NCBI RefSeq assembly: GCF_900091585.1
Contig: NZ_FMHT01000003.1
Location: 2,905,501-2,969,500 of the forward strand
Direction: 5' to 3'
Origin: Micromonospora nigra
GTDB taxonomy: Bacteria > Actinomycetota > Actinomycetes > Mycobacteriales > Micromonosporaceae
DNA length: 64,000 bases
Of the stretch, positions 34,315 to 42,810 are shown in pieces; positions within the stretch are counted from its first letter, which is position 1, and every line of letters starts with the position of its first letter. Both the position numbers and the translations under genes were made by a program. Below the pieces are notes generated by a model. It searched no databases. It was not told the DNA's origin and saw nothing but the letters and a program-made list of their open reading frames with translations.

Positions 34315-35559
34315 GTGTTGGCACTAGTCGGCTTCGTGGCCACCCTCGGGCTGATCACCGGGCTGATCCACCTCTACCTGTGGAAGCGGCTCGTCCGGGA
34401 CACCACCGCCCCCGGGCGCTGGCGGCGGGTGGGCACGGTCAGCGCGCTGGTGCTGGCGCTGCTCGTACCGGCGACCCTGGTCGGCACCCGGGCGGGCCTG
34501 TACTGGCTGGCCTGGCCGGGTTACCTCTGGCTCGCGGTCATGTTCTACCTGCTGGTGCTGCTGGTGGCACTCGAGGTGCCGATGCTGGTCGCGAAGCTGG
34601 TGCTGCGCCGTCGGGCGGCGGTGGCGGAACCGACCGCCGCCGCGCCGGAGCCGGCCCTGGTGGGCGCGGCCGGCTCCACGGACCCGCCGGCCGCCGACGC
34701 GGTCGCCGGGCAGGACCACGACCCGGCCCGCCGGTTGCTGCTCGCGCGCGGGGCGGCCATCTTCGCCGGCCTCACCGCCACCGGCCTGACCGGGTACGGG
34801 GTGCGCACGGCCCTCGGCCCGCCGGTGCTGGACCGGGTGCAGATCCCCCTCGCCAAGCTGCCCCGCAGCATGGACGGGCTGCGCATCGCCACGGTCGCCG
34901 ACATCCACCTGGGGCCGCTCAACGGGCGGGCACACACCGAGCGCATCGTCGCCGCGATCAACCGGTTGGACGCCGACATCGTCGCCGTGGTCGGTGACCT
35001 GGTCGACGGCACGGTCGCCGAGTTGGGCGACGCGGCGGCCCCGCTGCGCGACCTGCGCTCCCGGTACGGCAGCTACTTCGTCACCGGCAACCACGAGTAC
35101 TACTCGGGTGTCGAGGAGTGGGTGACGGAGATCGACCGGCTGGGGCTGCGGGTGTTGCAGAACCGGCGGCTGGAGATCGCCACCCGGGGCGGGGTGCTCG
35201 ACCTGGCCGGGGTCAACGACGCCGGCGCGGAGGGCACCGGGGTCGCCGCCCCGCCGGACTACGAGGCCGCGCTGGGCGACCGCGACCCGAGTCGCCCGGT
35301 CGTGCTGCTGGCCCACCAGCCGGTCGCTGCGGTCGAGGCGGCGAAGTACGGGGTCGACCTGCAACTGTCCGGGCACACCCACGGCGGGCAGATCGTTCCG
35401 TTCAACTACCTGGTCCGGTTGGAACAGCCGGTCGTCTCCGGGCTGGGCGAGGTGGACGGCACGAAGGTCTACGTGACCAACGGCGCCGGTTTCTGGGGCC
35501 CGCCGGTGCGGGTCGGGGCGGAACCGCAGATCTCGCTCGTCGAGCTGCGCTCGGCATAG
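34315..35559 (+). CDS. Membrane-anchored metallophosphoesterase
   Basis: A 414-aa protein. Four predicted N-terminal helices (including LVGFVATLGLITGLIHLYLW and LWLAVMFYLLVLLVALEVPML) are followed by a calcineurin-type phosphoesterase domain with all metal motifs: VADIHLGPLNG, VVGDLVDG, VTGNHEYYSG, LAHQP and SGHTHGGQ. It is of the YkuE/UDP-diacylglucosamine-hydrolase-like membrane group; the catalytic side is likely extracytoplasmic. GTG 34315 follows GGGAGG by eight bases. It lies 14 bases after moaD and may be transcribed with it. Confidence 0.9.
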   Translation: MLALVGFVATLGLITGLIHLYLWKRLVRDTTAPGRWRRVGTVSALVLALLVPATLVGTRAGLYWLAWPGYLWLAVMFYLLVLLVALEVPMLVAKLVLRRRAAVAEPTAAAPEPALVGAAGSTDPPAADAVAGQDHDPARRLLLARGAAIFAGLTATGLTGYGVRTALGPPVLDRVQIPLAKLPRSMDGLRIATVADIHLGPLNGRAHTERIVAAINRLDADIVAVVGDLVDGTVAELGDAAAPLRDLRSRYGSYFVTGNHEYYSGVEEWVTEIDRLGLRVLQNRRLEIATRGGVLDLAGVNDAGAEGTGVAAPPDYEAALGDRDPSRPVVLLAHQPVAAVEAAKYGVDLQLSGHTHGGQIVPFNYLVRLEQPVVSGLGEVDGTKVYVTNGAGFWGPPVRVGAEPQISLVELRSA

Positions 35560-35620
35560 CGCAGCTCACGGGAGAGCGTGGCGACGCGCGGGAGCACGGC
35601 GGGTCGTGACAGGATGCGGC

Positions 35621-38600
35621 GTGTCTCCGTTCAGCGCCGCACCCCCCGGTGGCCTCCCGCCGTTCGTCGCGGACCTGCACATCCACTCGAAGTACTCGCG
35701 CGCGTGCAGCCGCGACCTGACCCTGCCGAACCTCGGCTGGTGGGCCAGGCGCAAGGGCGTGGGGGTGCTCGGCACCGGTGACTTCACCCACCCCGCCTGG
35801 TATGACCACCTCCGCGAGACGCTGCACCCGGCCGAACCGGGCCTCTACCGGCTGAGCCCGGACGCGGAACGGGACATCGCCCGCCGGCTGCCGCCCCGGT
35901 TGGCGAGCGAGGCGGAGACCGACCCGGTCCGGTTCATGCTCAGCGTGGAGATCTCGACGATCTACAAGCGGGACGACCGGACCCGTAAGGTGCACCACCT
36001 GATCTACCTGCCGGACCTGGACGCGGTGGCGCGGTTCAACGCGGCGCTCGGCCGGATCGGCAACCTCGGCTCGGACGGCCGGCCGATCCTCGGCCTGGAC
36101 TCCCGCGACCTGCTGGAGATCACCCTCGAAGCCAGTCCCGACGGTTACCTGGTGCCGGCGCACATCTGGACGCCGTGGTTCTCGGCGTTGGGCTCGAAGT
36201 CGGGCTTCGACGCGATCGCCGACTGCTACGCGGACCTGGCCGACCACATCTTCGCGGTGGAGACCGGCCTGTCGTCGGACCCGGCGATGAACTGGCGGGT
36301 GGGCAGCCTGGACGGCTACCGGCTGGTCTCCAACTCCGACGCGCACTCCCCGCCCGCGCTGGCCCGGGAGGCCACCGTCTTCGCGACCGGCCGGGACTAC
36401 GTCGCGATCCGGGAGGCGCTGCGCACCGGCGACGGCCTGGCCGGCACCATCGAGTTCTTCCCCGAGGAGGGCAAGTACCACGCCGACGGGCACCGGCTCT
36501 GCGGCGTCTCCTGGTCGCCGCAGCGCACCCGGGCGGCCGGGGGGCGCTGCCCGGAGTGCGGCAAGCCGCTGACGGTGGGTGTGCTCAGCCGGGTCGAGGA
36601 GCTTGCCGACCGGCCGGAGGGGCACCGGCCGGAGCACGCCCGGGAGGTGACCCACCTGGTGCCGCTGGCCGAGATCCTCGGTGAGATCAACAAGGTGGGT
36701 GCGCGGTCGAAGAAGGTCGAGGGGAAGCTCAACGACCTCGTCGCCGCGCTCGGACCCGAACTGGAGATCCTGACCCGCAGCCCGCTCGACGAGATCGGCC
36801 GGGTCGGCGGCGAACTGCTCGCCGAGGGCATCGGGCGGCTGCGGCGCGGTGAGGTCCGCCGGGTCCCCGGCTTCGACGGCGAGTACGGCGTGATCACCCT
36901 GTTCGACCCGGCCGAACTGGGCGGGACGGGCACGCCGGCCGCCCAGGAGACGCTGTTCGACGTACCCGTGCCGGCGCAGCGGCGGCCCGCGGAGCCGGCA
37001 CCGGGACCGAAGGCCAAGCGGCCGGCGGCGGTGAAGGCAGAGCCGAAGCGCAAAGCCGCCCCGCCGCCACCGATCGCGGCACCACCGTCGCCGCACGAGC
37101 CGTTCGAGCCGATGCTCGCCGGCATGGAGGAGGTCGGCACCGGGCTGCTGGACCGGCTCGACGCCATGCAGCGGGTGGCCGCGTCCGCGCCGGGCGGGCC
37201 GCTGCTGATCGTGGCCGGTCCGGGCACCGGCAAGACCCGGACGCTGACCCACCGGATCGCGTACCTGTGCGCGGAGCTGAACGTCTTCCCGGAACAATGC
37301 CTGGCGATCACCTTCACCCGGCGGGCCGCCGAGGAGCTGCGACACCGCCTGGACGGGCTGCTCGGCCCGGTGGCCGAGGACGTCACCGTCGGCACCTTCC
37401 ACTCCCTCGGGCTGACGATCCTGCGGGAGAACGCCGAGGCCGTCGGCCTGCCGGCGGACTTCCGGATCGCCGACGACGCGGACCGCGCCGCCGCGCGGGA
37501 CGAGGCCGGCGAGGACCGGGACTCCTACGTCGGGCTGCTGCGCAAGCGGGACCTGGTGGACCTGGACGAGTTGCTGACCCTGCCGGTGACGCTGCTGCGC
37601 GCCGACCGGAAGCTGACGCAGCGGTACCGGGACCGCTGGCGGTGGATCTTCGTCGACGAGTACCAGGACGTCGACGAGGTGCAGTACGAGCTGCTGCGGC
37701 TGCTCAGCCCCGCCGACGGCAACCTGTGCGCGATCGGCGACCCGGACCAGGCGATCTACTCGTTCCGGGGGGCGGACGTGGGCTACTTCCTGCGCTTCTC
37801 GGAGGACTTCACCGACGCCCGGCTGGTGCGGCTGAACCGCAACTACCGCTCGTCGGCACCGATCCTGGCCGCAGCGGTCCAGGCCATCGCGCCGTCGTCG
37901 CTGGTCCGGGGCCGCCGGCTGGATCCGGCCCGGCTCGACCCGGAGGCCCCGCTGGTCGGCCGGTACGCGGCGTCGTCCGTCGCCGACGAGGCCGACTTCG
38001 TGGTCCGTACGGTCGACGAACTGGTCGGCGGGTTGTCCCACCGTTCGCTGGACTCGGGGCGGATCGACGGGCGGGCGACGGCGCTGTCGTTCTCCGACAT
38101 CGCGGTGCTCTACCGCACCGACTCGCAGGCCGCGCCGATCGTGGACGCCCTGTCCCGCGCGAACATCCCCGTGCAGAAGCGCTCGCACGACCGGCTGCGG
38201 GACCGTCCGGGCGTCACGGCGATCGCCCGCGAGCTGCGGCACGCCGACGGCGTCGACGGTGGACTGCCGGCGCGGGTACGGCTCGCCGGCCAGGTGCTCG
38301 CCGAGCGGTTCGCCACGCCCACCCTCGACGCGGCTGGTGCGGTGCGCCCCGAGGACGTCCGGGTGGCCGTGGATCTGCTCACCCCGTTGGCCCGCCGGTG
38401 CGGCGATGACCTGGACCTGTTCCTGTCGCAGCTCGCCACGGGCGCGGAGGTGGACGCCCTGGATCCGCGCGCCGAGGCGGTCACCCTGCTGACCCTGCAC
38501 GCCGCGAAGGGCCTGGAGTTCCCGGTGGTCTTCCTGGTGGGCGCGGAGGACGGGCTGCTGCCGTTGCGCTGGCCGGGGTCGACGCCGGACGCGGACGCGG

Positions 38601-38809
38601 TCGCCGAGGAGCGGCGGCTCTTCTTCGTGGGACTGACCCGGGCTCAGGACCGCCTCTACGTCACCCACGCCGCCCGACGCACCCGGCACGGCGCGGAACG
38701 GGACTGCCGCCCGTCCCCGTTCCTCGACGTGATCGATCCGGGCCTGTTCGAACGCTTCGGCGACACCGAGCCCCGCCGCCCCAGGGACCGCCAGCTCCGC
38801 CTCATCTGA
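35621..38809 (+). CDS. Endonuclease Q-like PHP nuclease fused to UvrD-type helicase
   Basis: A 1062-aa two-part protein. Residues about 14-290 form a PHP nuclease of EndoQ type: ADLHIHSKYSRACSRDLTL, LGTGDFTHPAWYDHL, VEIS, VPAHIWTPW and NSDAHSP carry the metal ligands. A cysteine cluster (Cys294, then CPEC at 310-313) matches EndoQ's zinc region. After a Pro/Ala/Lys linker (about 445-495) comes a complete SF1A helicase: GPGTGKT near 533, VDEYQDVDE, GDPDQAIYSFRG, LNRNYRSS, LHAAKGLEFPVV and VGLTRAQDRLYVT. Likely role: cut and unwind DNA at deaminated bases. GTG 35621 has AGGA upstream; GTG 35606 is an alternative. Confidence 0.9.
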   Translation: MSPFSAAPPGGLPPFVADLHIHSKYSRACSRDLTLPNLGWWARRKGVGVLGTGDFTHPAWYDHLRETLHPAEPGLYRLSPDAERDIARRLPPRLASEAETDPVRFMLSVEISTIYKRDDRTRKVHHLIYLPDLDAVARFNAALGRIGNLGSDGRPILGLDSRDLLEITLEASPDGYLVPAHIWTPWFSALGSKSGFDAIADCYADLADHIFAVETGLSSDPAMNWRVGSLDGYRLVSNSDAHSPPALAREATVFATGRDYVAIREALRTGDGLAGTIEFFPEEGKYHADGHRLCGVSWSPQRTRAAGGRCPECGKPLTVGVLSRVEELADRPEGHRPEHAREVTHLVPLAEILGEINKVGARSKKVEGKLNDLVAALGPELEILTRSPLDEIGRVGGELLAEGIGRLRRGEVRRVPGFDGEYGVITLFDPAELGGTGTPAAQETLFDVPVPAQRRPAEPAPGPKAKRPAAVKAEPKRKAAPPPPIAAPPSPHEPFEPMLAGMEEVGTGLLDRLDAMQRVAASAPGGPLLIVAGPGTGKTRTLTHRIAYLCAELNVFPEQCLAITFTRRAAEELRHRLDGLLGPVAEDVTVGTFHSLGLTILRENAEAVGLPADFRIADDADRAAARDEAGEDRDSYVGLLRKRDLVDLDELLTLPVTLLRADRKLTQRYRDRWRWIFVDEYQDVDEVQYELLRLLSPADGNLCAIGDPDQAIYSFRGADVGYFLRFSEDFTDARLVRLNRNYRSSAPILAAAVQAIAPSSLVRGRRLDPARLDPEAPLVGRYAASSVADEADFVVRTVDELVGGLSHRSLDSGRIDGRATALSFSDIAVLYRTDSQAAPIVDALSRANIPVQKRSHDRLRDRPGVTAIARELRHADGVDGGLPARVRLAGQVLAERFATPTLDAAGAVRPEDVRVAVDLLTPLARRCGDDLDLFLSQLATGAEVDALDPRAEAVTLLTLHAAKGLEFPVVFLVGAEDGLLPLRWPGSTPDADAVAEERRLFFVGLTRAQDRLYVTHAARRTRHGAERDCRPSPFLDVIDPGLFERFGDTEPRRPRDRQLRLI

Positions 38810-38912
38810 CCGCCGCGCCGGCCGACCAGCGCCACCGGACACGCTACGGTGACCTGGGCGTGCGGTCGCACGGCGATGGCGACCCGCCCACCCGTCGGCG
38901 CAGGAGGGCTGC

Positions 38913-39848
38913 ATGGCGAACTATGGACCACCCGGCGACGGTCCCCCCGACCCGTGGCCGGCTCGGCGGCCCGACGACGGGTACGACCCGCGCTCCGGCG
39001 GCGGGTGGGAGTGGGACCAGCCGGCCCGCCCGTACCGGCAGGGGGAGCCGGGCTACGACGAGCCGTACCAGGCAGCCTCCGGCGGGTGGCCGGCCCGCGC
39101 GGACGGCGAGGGCACGGCGTATGCCAGCGGACCGTACCGGGAGGCCGGGGCGGGGACGGCCCGGCCGGCGCACCGGGACGCGGAGCCGGATCCCGGGTAC
39201 CACCGTCCGGGCGGGGCGGCGTACGACGACCACCGCTACCGGTCGCCCGCCGACGACCGCTACCGCGACGACCGGTACCGGCCGGTGGAGCCGCCGCAGG
39301 GCAACCGCGCGGACCGGCACGGCGAGCGGTCGGGTCCGTCCTACCAGGACGCCAACGAGGCGTACGCCGGCACACCCGTTCCGCCACGGCGCCAGCGCCG
39401 CGGTCCGATGGTCGTGGTGGTGGCGGCGGTGCTGTTGTTCGTGCTGGGTGGCGGTGCTCTGATGCTGCACCTGCTCGACCGGGACGAGCAGGACCGGACG
39501 CCGGTGGCGGCCCCGGGCGGGCCGACCCCTGCCACGTCCGAGGGGGGCCTGACGGGCGGAACCGCGCTGCAGCCCAGCGCGCCCGCGCCGGAGTCGTCGG
39601 CGGATCCCCGGTTCGTGAAGGCCGGCGAGTGTGTCCGCAACGAGGGGCCGGCCGGCGGGCGGCCGAAGTTGCTGATCAGCGAGTGCGCCCCCGCGTCCTA
39701 CGAGGTGCTGCGCCGGTTCGACGGCGAGACCAGTGGGGAGAAGGACGCCGAGGCGAAGTGCGCCCGGGTCCCCGGCTACACCAACTGGTACTTCTTCGAC
39801 AGCGAGTTGGACACCCTCGACTTCGTACTCTGCCTCAAGCAGCGCTGA
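38913..39848 (+). CDS. LppU/SCO3897-like membrane protein
   Basis: A 311-aa protein. About 165 hydrophilic residues rich in Tyr, Arg, Asp and Gly precede one transmembrane helix (PMVVVVAAVLLFVLGGGALML) and an extracytoplasmic domain, FVKAGECVRNEG through LISECAPASYEVLRRF to DTLDFVLCLKQR, with four cysteines likely in two disulfides. This C-terminal domain is shared with the next gene and fits the LppU/SCO3897 group of unknown function. ATG 38913 has a perfect AGGAGG. Confidence 0.78.
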   Translation: MANYGPPGDGPPDPWPARRPDDGYDPRSGGGWEWDQPARPYRQGEPGYDEPYQAASGGWPARADGEGTAYASGPYREAGAGTARPAHRDAEPDPGYHRPGGAAYDDHRYRSPADDRYRDDRYRPVEPPQGNRADRHGERSGPSYQDANEAYAGTPVPPRRQRRGPMVVVVAAVLLFVLGGGALMLHLLDRDEQDRTPVAAPGGPTPATSEGGLTGGTALQPSAPAPESSADPRFVKAGECVRNEGPAGGRPKLLISECAPASYEVLRRFDGETSGEKDAEAKCARVPGYTNWYFFDSELDTLDFVLCLKQR

Positions 39849-39874
39849 CCCCTTCACACACCCCTGGGAACGAG

Positions 39875-40654
39875 ATGACGAGCTACCGACCACCCGGGCA
39901 GCCGGACGACCCGCGACCGCCCGCCGGTCCGGGCGGCCCGTCTCCCACCGACCCGACGCTGCCCCAGGGACCGACAGCGCCGGATCCCACCGCCGCGCAG
40001 TGGGGCCCGCCGCCCGGCGACCAGCCCACCGTCGCGCAGTGGGCCCCGCCGCCCGGCGACCAGCCCACCGCCGCACAGTGGCCCCCGCCGCCCGGCGACC
40101 AGCCCACCGCCGCACGGTGGGCCCCGCCACCGGGACCGTTCCCGCCGGTCGGCCCGCCGCCCGGTGGTGGCGCCTGGGGCGCTCCGCCGCCACCGGAGTA
40201 CGGGATGCCGCCAACTCCGCCGGCGAAGGGTCGGGGCGGCCGGATCGCGCTGGTCGTCGGCCTCGTGGTGCTGCTCCTGCTCTGCCCGTGCCTGGGGCTG
40301 GCGGGGTGGGCGGCCTGGCGGTCCGTCGAGAGCGACGTGAGCGAGGCCGGGCCCGCAGCGGGCGCGCCCGCCTCACCGTCGCAGGAACCAGCCGGTACGC
40401 CGCCGGGCACCCCTGGCGGCGGCCAGCGGATCGCGGTGGGTGACTGTGTGGTCAACGACGGCACCGACACCGACGCCGAACTGCGCGAAGTGGCCTGTGG
40501 GAGCCCGGGCAGCTACCGAGTGCTGCTGCGCATCTCCGGCACCACCGACGGCGACCGGTGCCGGACGCGGATGCCGGAGGCGACCGCGAACTACGTGCAG
40601 GACAACCCGATCGACGCCCTGGACTACGTGCTCTGCCTGCGGGAGAGCGACTGA
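39875..40654 (+). CDS. LppU/SCO3897-like membrane protein, paralogue with proline repeats
   Basis: A 259-aa paralogue of the preceding gene. The cytoplasmic N-terminus is proline-rich and holds three 13-residue repeats (PPPGDQPTAAQWA). One transmembrane helix (IALVVGLVVLLLLCPCLGLAGWAAW) precedes the extracytoplasmic domain IAVGDCVVNDG, REVACGSPGSYRVLLRI, DALDYVLCLRESD, aligned with the neighbour's. The pair lies 26 bases apart and is probably an operon. It is followed directly by a strong inverted repeat. Confidence 0.78.
   Translation: MTSYRPPGQPDDPRPPAGPGGPSPTDPTLPQGPTAPDPTAAQWGPPPGDQPTVAQWAPPPGDQPTAAQWPPPPGDQPTAARWAPPPGPFPPVGPPPGGGAWGAPPPPEYGMPPTPPAKGRGGRIALVVGLVVLLLLCPCLGLAGWAAWRSVESDVSEAGPAAGAPASPSQEPAGTPPGTPGGGQRIAVGDCVVNDGTDTDAELREVACGSPGSYRVLLRISGTTDGDRCRTRMPEATANYVQDNPIDALDYVLCLRESD
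40006..40122. repeat. 39-bp tandem repeat, three copies, inside a coding region
   Basis: Copies begin at 40006, 40045 and 40084 with CCCGCCGCCCGGCGACC and encode the 13-residue proline repeat of the LppU-like paralogue. A degenerate fourth copy begins near 40123. Confidence 0.85.
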
Positions 40655-40660
40655 TCGGAG

Positions 40661-40702
40661 AAACTAGGGCTGTCTAGTGGAGACGCTAGACAGCCCTAGT
40701 TT
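40661..40702. terminator. Perfect 17-bp inverted repeat, terminator or operator
   Basis: AAACTAGGGCTGTCTAG at 40661-40677 is exactly complementary to 40686-40702 around an 8-base loop. It begins six bases after the LppU-like stop, where a terminator is expected; three T residues end the right arm. It is unusually A/T-rich for this genome and contains four CTAG tetramers, shared with a second palindrome 48 bases on, so a regulatory role is also possible. Confidence 0.75.
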
Positions 40703-40750
40703 CAGGTCGACAGGTGCCGGGGCGACACGCCGGTACCCGCCTCTACGCAT

Positions 40751-40770
40751 GTCTAGCCTCGCAGCTAGAC
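40751..40770. promoter_or_regulatory. Palindromic operator candidate before the ATPase gene
   Basis: GTCTAGC at 40751-40757 and GCTAGAC at 40764-40770 form a perfect inverted repeat with a 6-base spacer. GCTAGAC also occurs in the right arm of the preceding inverted repeat. GATACT at 40776-40781 could be the -10 element of the promoter it controls. Confidence 0.55.
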
Positions 40771-40790
40771 GGGCCGATACTGTGCGATTC

Positions 40791-42032
40791 GTGGATCCGG
40801 TCCGCAACCCGTACGCGCCGGGCGCCGGCCAGCGTCCGCCCGAACTCGCCGGGCGGGGGCGGGAACTCGACGTCTTCGACATCGTGCTGGAACGCATCGC
40901 CCGGGGCCGCCCCGAGCGCAGCCTGATGCTCACCGGCCTGCGTGGCGTCGGCAAGACGGTGCTGCTCAACACCCTCCGTTCCCAGGCGATCAACCGACTC
41001 TGGGGCAGCGGCAAGATCGAGGCCCGGCCCGACCAGTCGCTGCGTCGCCCGATCGCCGCCGCCCTGCACATGGCGGTGCGGGAACTCGCCCCCCGGCACC
41101 GGGCACCCGATCGCATCGACGCCTTCCTCGGCGTGCTCCGGGCGTTCGCCCAACGTTCCGCGCCCACCGGCCGTGGGGGCTCCGGGCCGAAGCTGCGCGA
41201 CCGCTGGCAACCCGGTATCGACGTGCCGGCCGCCAGCGGGCGGGCCGACTCCGGGGACATCGAGATCGACCTGGTGGAACTGCTCACCGACGCCGCCGCG
41301 GTGGCCAGCGACGTGGGCACCGGGATCGCGGTCTTCATCGACGAGATGCAGGACCTCGGCCCGGAGGACGTCTCCGCGCTCTGCGCCGCCTGTCACGAAC
41401 TCTCCCAGCTGGGGGCGCCGCTGATCGTGGTGGGTGCCGGGCTGCCACACCTGCCCGCCGTGCTCAGCGCCGCGAAGTCGTACTCCGAGCGGCTGTTCCG
41501 CTACCAGCGGATCGACCGGCTCGACCGGATCGCCGCCGACCGGGCACTCTGCGCCCCGGCCGAGCGGGAGGAGGTCGAGTACGAGCCGAAGGCCCTCGAC
41601 CTGCTCTACGACAAGTCGGGCGGCTACCCCTACTTCGTGCAGGCGTACGGCAAGGCGACCTGGGACCACGCCCCACGCTCGCCGATCACCGCCGCTGACG
41701 TCCGGGTGGCCGCCCCCGAGGCCGAGGCCGAACTGGCCGTGGGCTTCTTCGGCTCCCGCTTCGAGCGGGCCACCCCGGCCGAGCGGGAGTACATGCGGGC
41801 GATGGCGACGTTGTCCCTGGTGACGGACGCGCCCTACGGCGGCGGCCGGGACGACATGGACGCGGCCGTACCGACGGCCGAGATCGCCCGCGCGCTGGGC
41901 CGCAAGCCGGCCAGCCTGTCCCCGGCCCGCGACGCCCTCATCAAGAAGGGCCTGATCTACTCCGGCGAACGCGGCACGGTCGCCTTCACCGTCCCGCACT
42001 TCGGCCGTTACCTGCGCACCCAACCCGCCTGA
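40791..42032 (+). CDS. AAA ATPase with C-terminal winged helix
   Basis: A 413-aa ATPase of the AAA/Orc1-Cdc6-like type. DPVRNPYAPGAGQRPPELAGRGRELDVFDIVLERI leads to Walker A (GLRGVGKTVLL), Walker B (GIAVFIDEMQDL), a sensor region (LIVVGAGLPHLPAVLS) and a winged-helix C-terminus (AEIARALGRKPASLSPARDALIKKGLIYSGERGTVAFTVPHFGRYL). Role unknown. GTG 40791 begins the conserved part and could be leaderless after GATACT; GTG 40782 and ATG 40749 are alternatives, the last overlapping a palindrome. Confidence 0.75.
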   Translation: MDPVRNPYAPGAGQRPPELAGRGRELDVFDIVLERIARGRPERSLMLTGLRGVGKTVLLNTLRSQAINRLWGSGKIEARPDQSLRRPIAAALHMAVRELAPRHRAPDRIDAFLGVLRAFAQRSAPTGRGGSGPKLRDRWQPGIDVPAASGRADSGDIEIDLVELLTDAAAVASDVGTGIAVFIDEMQDLGPEDVSALCAACHELSQLGAPLIVVGAGLPHLPAVLSAAKSYSERLFRYQRIDRLDRIAADRALCAPAEREEVEYEPKALDLLYDKSGGYPYFVQAYGKATWDHAPRSPITAADVRVAAPEAEAELAVGFFGSRFERATPAEREYMRAMATLSLVTDAPYGGGRDDMDAAVPTAEIARALGRKPASLSPARDALIKKGLIYSGERGTVAFTVPHFGRYLRTQPA

Positions 42033-42084
42033 GGTCTTACCAGCCACCTCCATCCGGGGTGGCGCGTGCGGCGGTACGGGCGCG

Positions 42085-42630
42085 TCAGACCTTCGACCAC
42101 GGCGGCGGAAACAGCACGTCACCCTGGGGCGGAGGGGTCCCGCCGCTGGTGGCCGGTGGCAGGAGCAGCGCCTGCCACGGCTCGCCGAGGCCGGACCACG
42201 GGCTGGTCAGTCCCATCCGGTCGGCACGGGTGAACCCGAACCGGCGGTAGTAGGCAGGGTCGCCCAGCACCACCACCAGGCGTTCACCCAGTTCGGTGGC
42301 CGCGTCGAGGGCGGCCTGCACCACCGCCGCCCCCAGACCGATCCGCTGCCGGTGCGGGGCCACCGCGACCGGTCCCAGCGCCAGCGCCGGCGCCGCACCC
42401 CGCTCGGTGGTCACCCGCACCCTGGTGAGCAACGCGTAACCGACGATCTCGCCGCCGTACTCGGCCACCATCGCCAGTTCCGGGATCCAGGCGTCGTCGT
42501 CACGCAGCTCGTCGACCAGGCCCACCTCGGGCGGCGTGGCCACGTCGGGCCGGGCGAAGGCGGCGGCGAGCACCCGACGGATCGCACCGGTGTCGGCCGG
42601 TTGCTCGGGGCGTAACCGCAGCGTAGTCAC
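42085..42630 (-). CDS. GNAT family N-acetyltransferase
   Basis: A 181-aa acetyltransferase. LRLRPEQPADTGAIRRVLAAAF is the first GNAT motif, LALGPVAVAPHRQRIGLGAAVVQAALDAA holds the acetyl-CoA-binding Q/RxxGxG/A loop, and VVVLGDPAYYRRFGFTRAD is the C-terminal motif typical of predicted N-acetyltransferases of the YhbS type. The acceptor is unknown. It starts at GTG 42630 and is convergent with the ATPase gene, 52 bases apart. Confidence 0.88.
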   Translation of the reverse strand: MTTLRLRPEQPADTGAIRRVLAAAFARPDVATPPEVGLVDELRDDDAWIPELAMVAEYGGEIVGYALLTRVRVTTERGAAPALALGPVAVAPHRQRIGLGAAVVQAALDAATELGERLVVVLGDPAYYRRFGFTRADRMGLTSPWSGLGEPWQALLLPPATSGGTPPPQGDVLFPPPWSKV

Positions 42631-42681
42631 GCCGGGGACGTTACCCGTCGTAGCCCGTCCATCCGCGACGGTCGCTCGAAT

Positions 42682-42750
42682 CGGCGTGGCGTGACGTGGG
42701 CGTGCGCGTCAGCGTGGCCTGCGCGTCGGCGTGGCGTGGCGGGCGTGTCG
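42682..42750. repeat. Low-complexity GCGTGGC/GCGTC-rich stretch
   Basis: The spacer between the divergent GNAT and DoxX genes contains many near-repeats of GGCGTGGCGTG and CGCGTC. It is a simple-sequence region with no coding signals. Confidence 0.6.
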
Positions 42751-42810
42751 GGCGGGGCCGGATCGGCCGTTGCCGGGATATCGGGCACACCGACGGGGTA
42801 AGACTGGTCT

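Noticed and set aside
35402..38914. 1170-codon open frame on the minus strand opposite the EndoQ-UvrD gene
   Set aside because: Its product is a valine/glycine/arginine-rich mirror of a well-defined gene with full catalytic motifs; GC-rich codon bias keeps the antisense frame open.
40661..40702. Terminal inverted repeat of an insertion sequence
   Set aside because: No transposase frame or target duplication nearby, and both arms are adjacent rather than flanking a gene.
40749..40790. ATG 40749 as start of the AAA ATPase
   Set aside because: It lies on the palindrome GTCTAGC-N6-GCTAGAC and upstream of the likely -10 element; kept only as an alternative.
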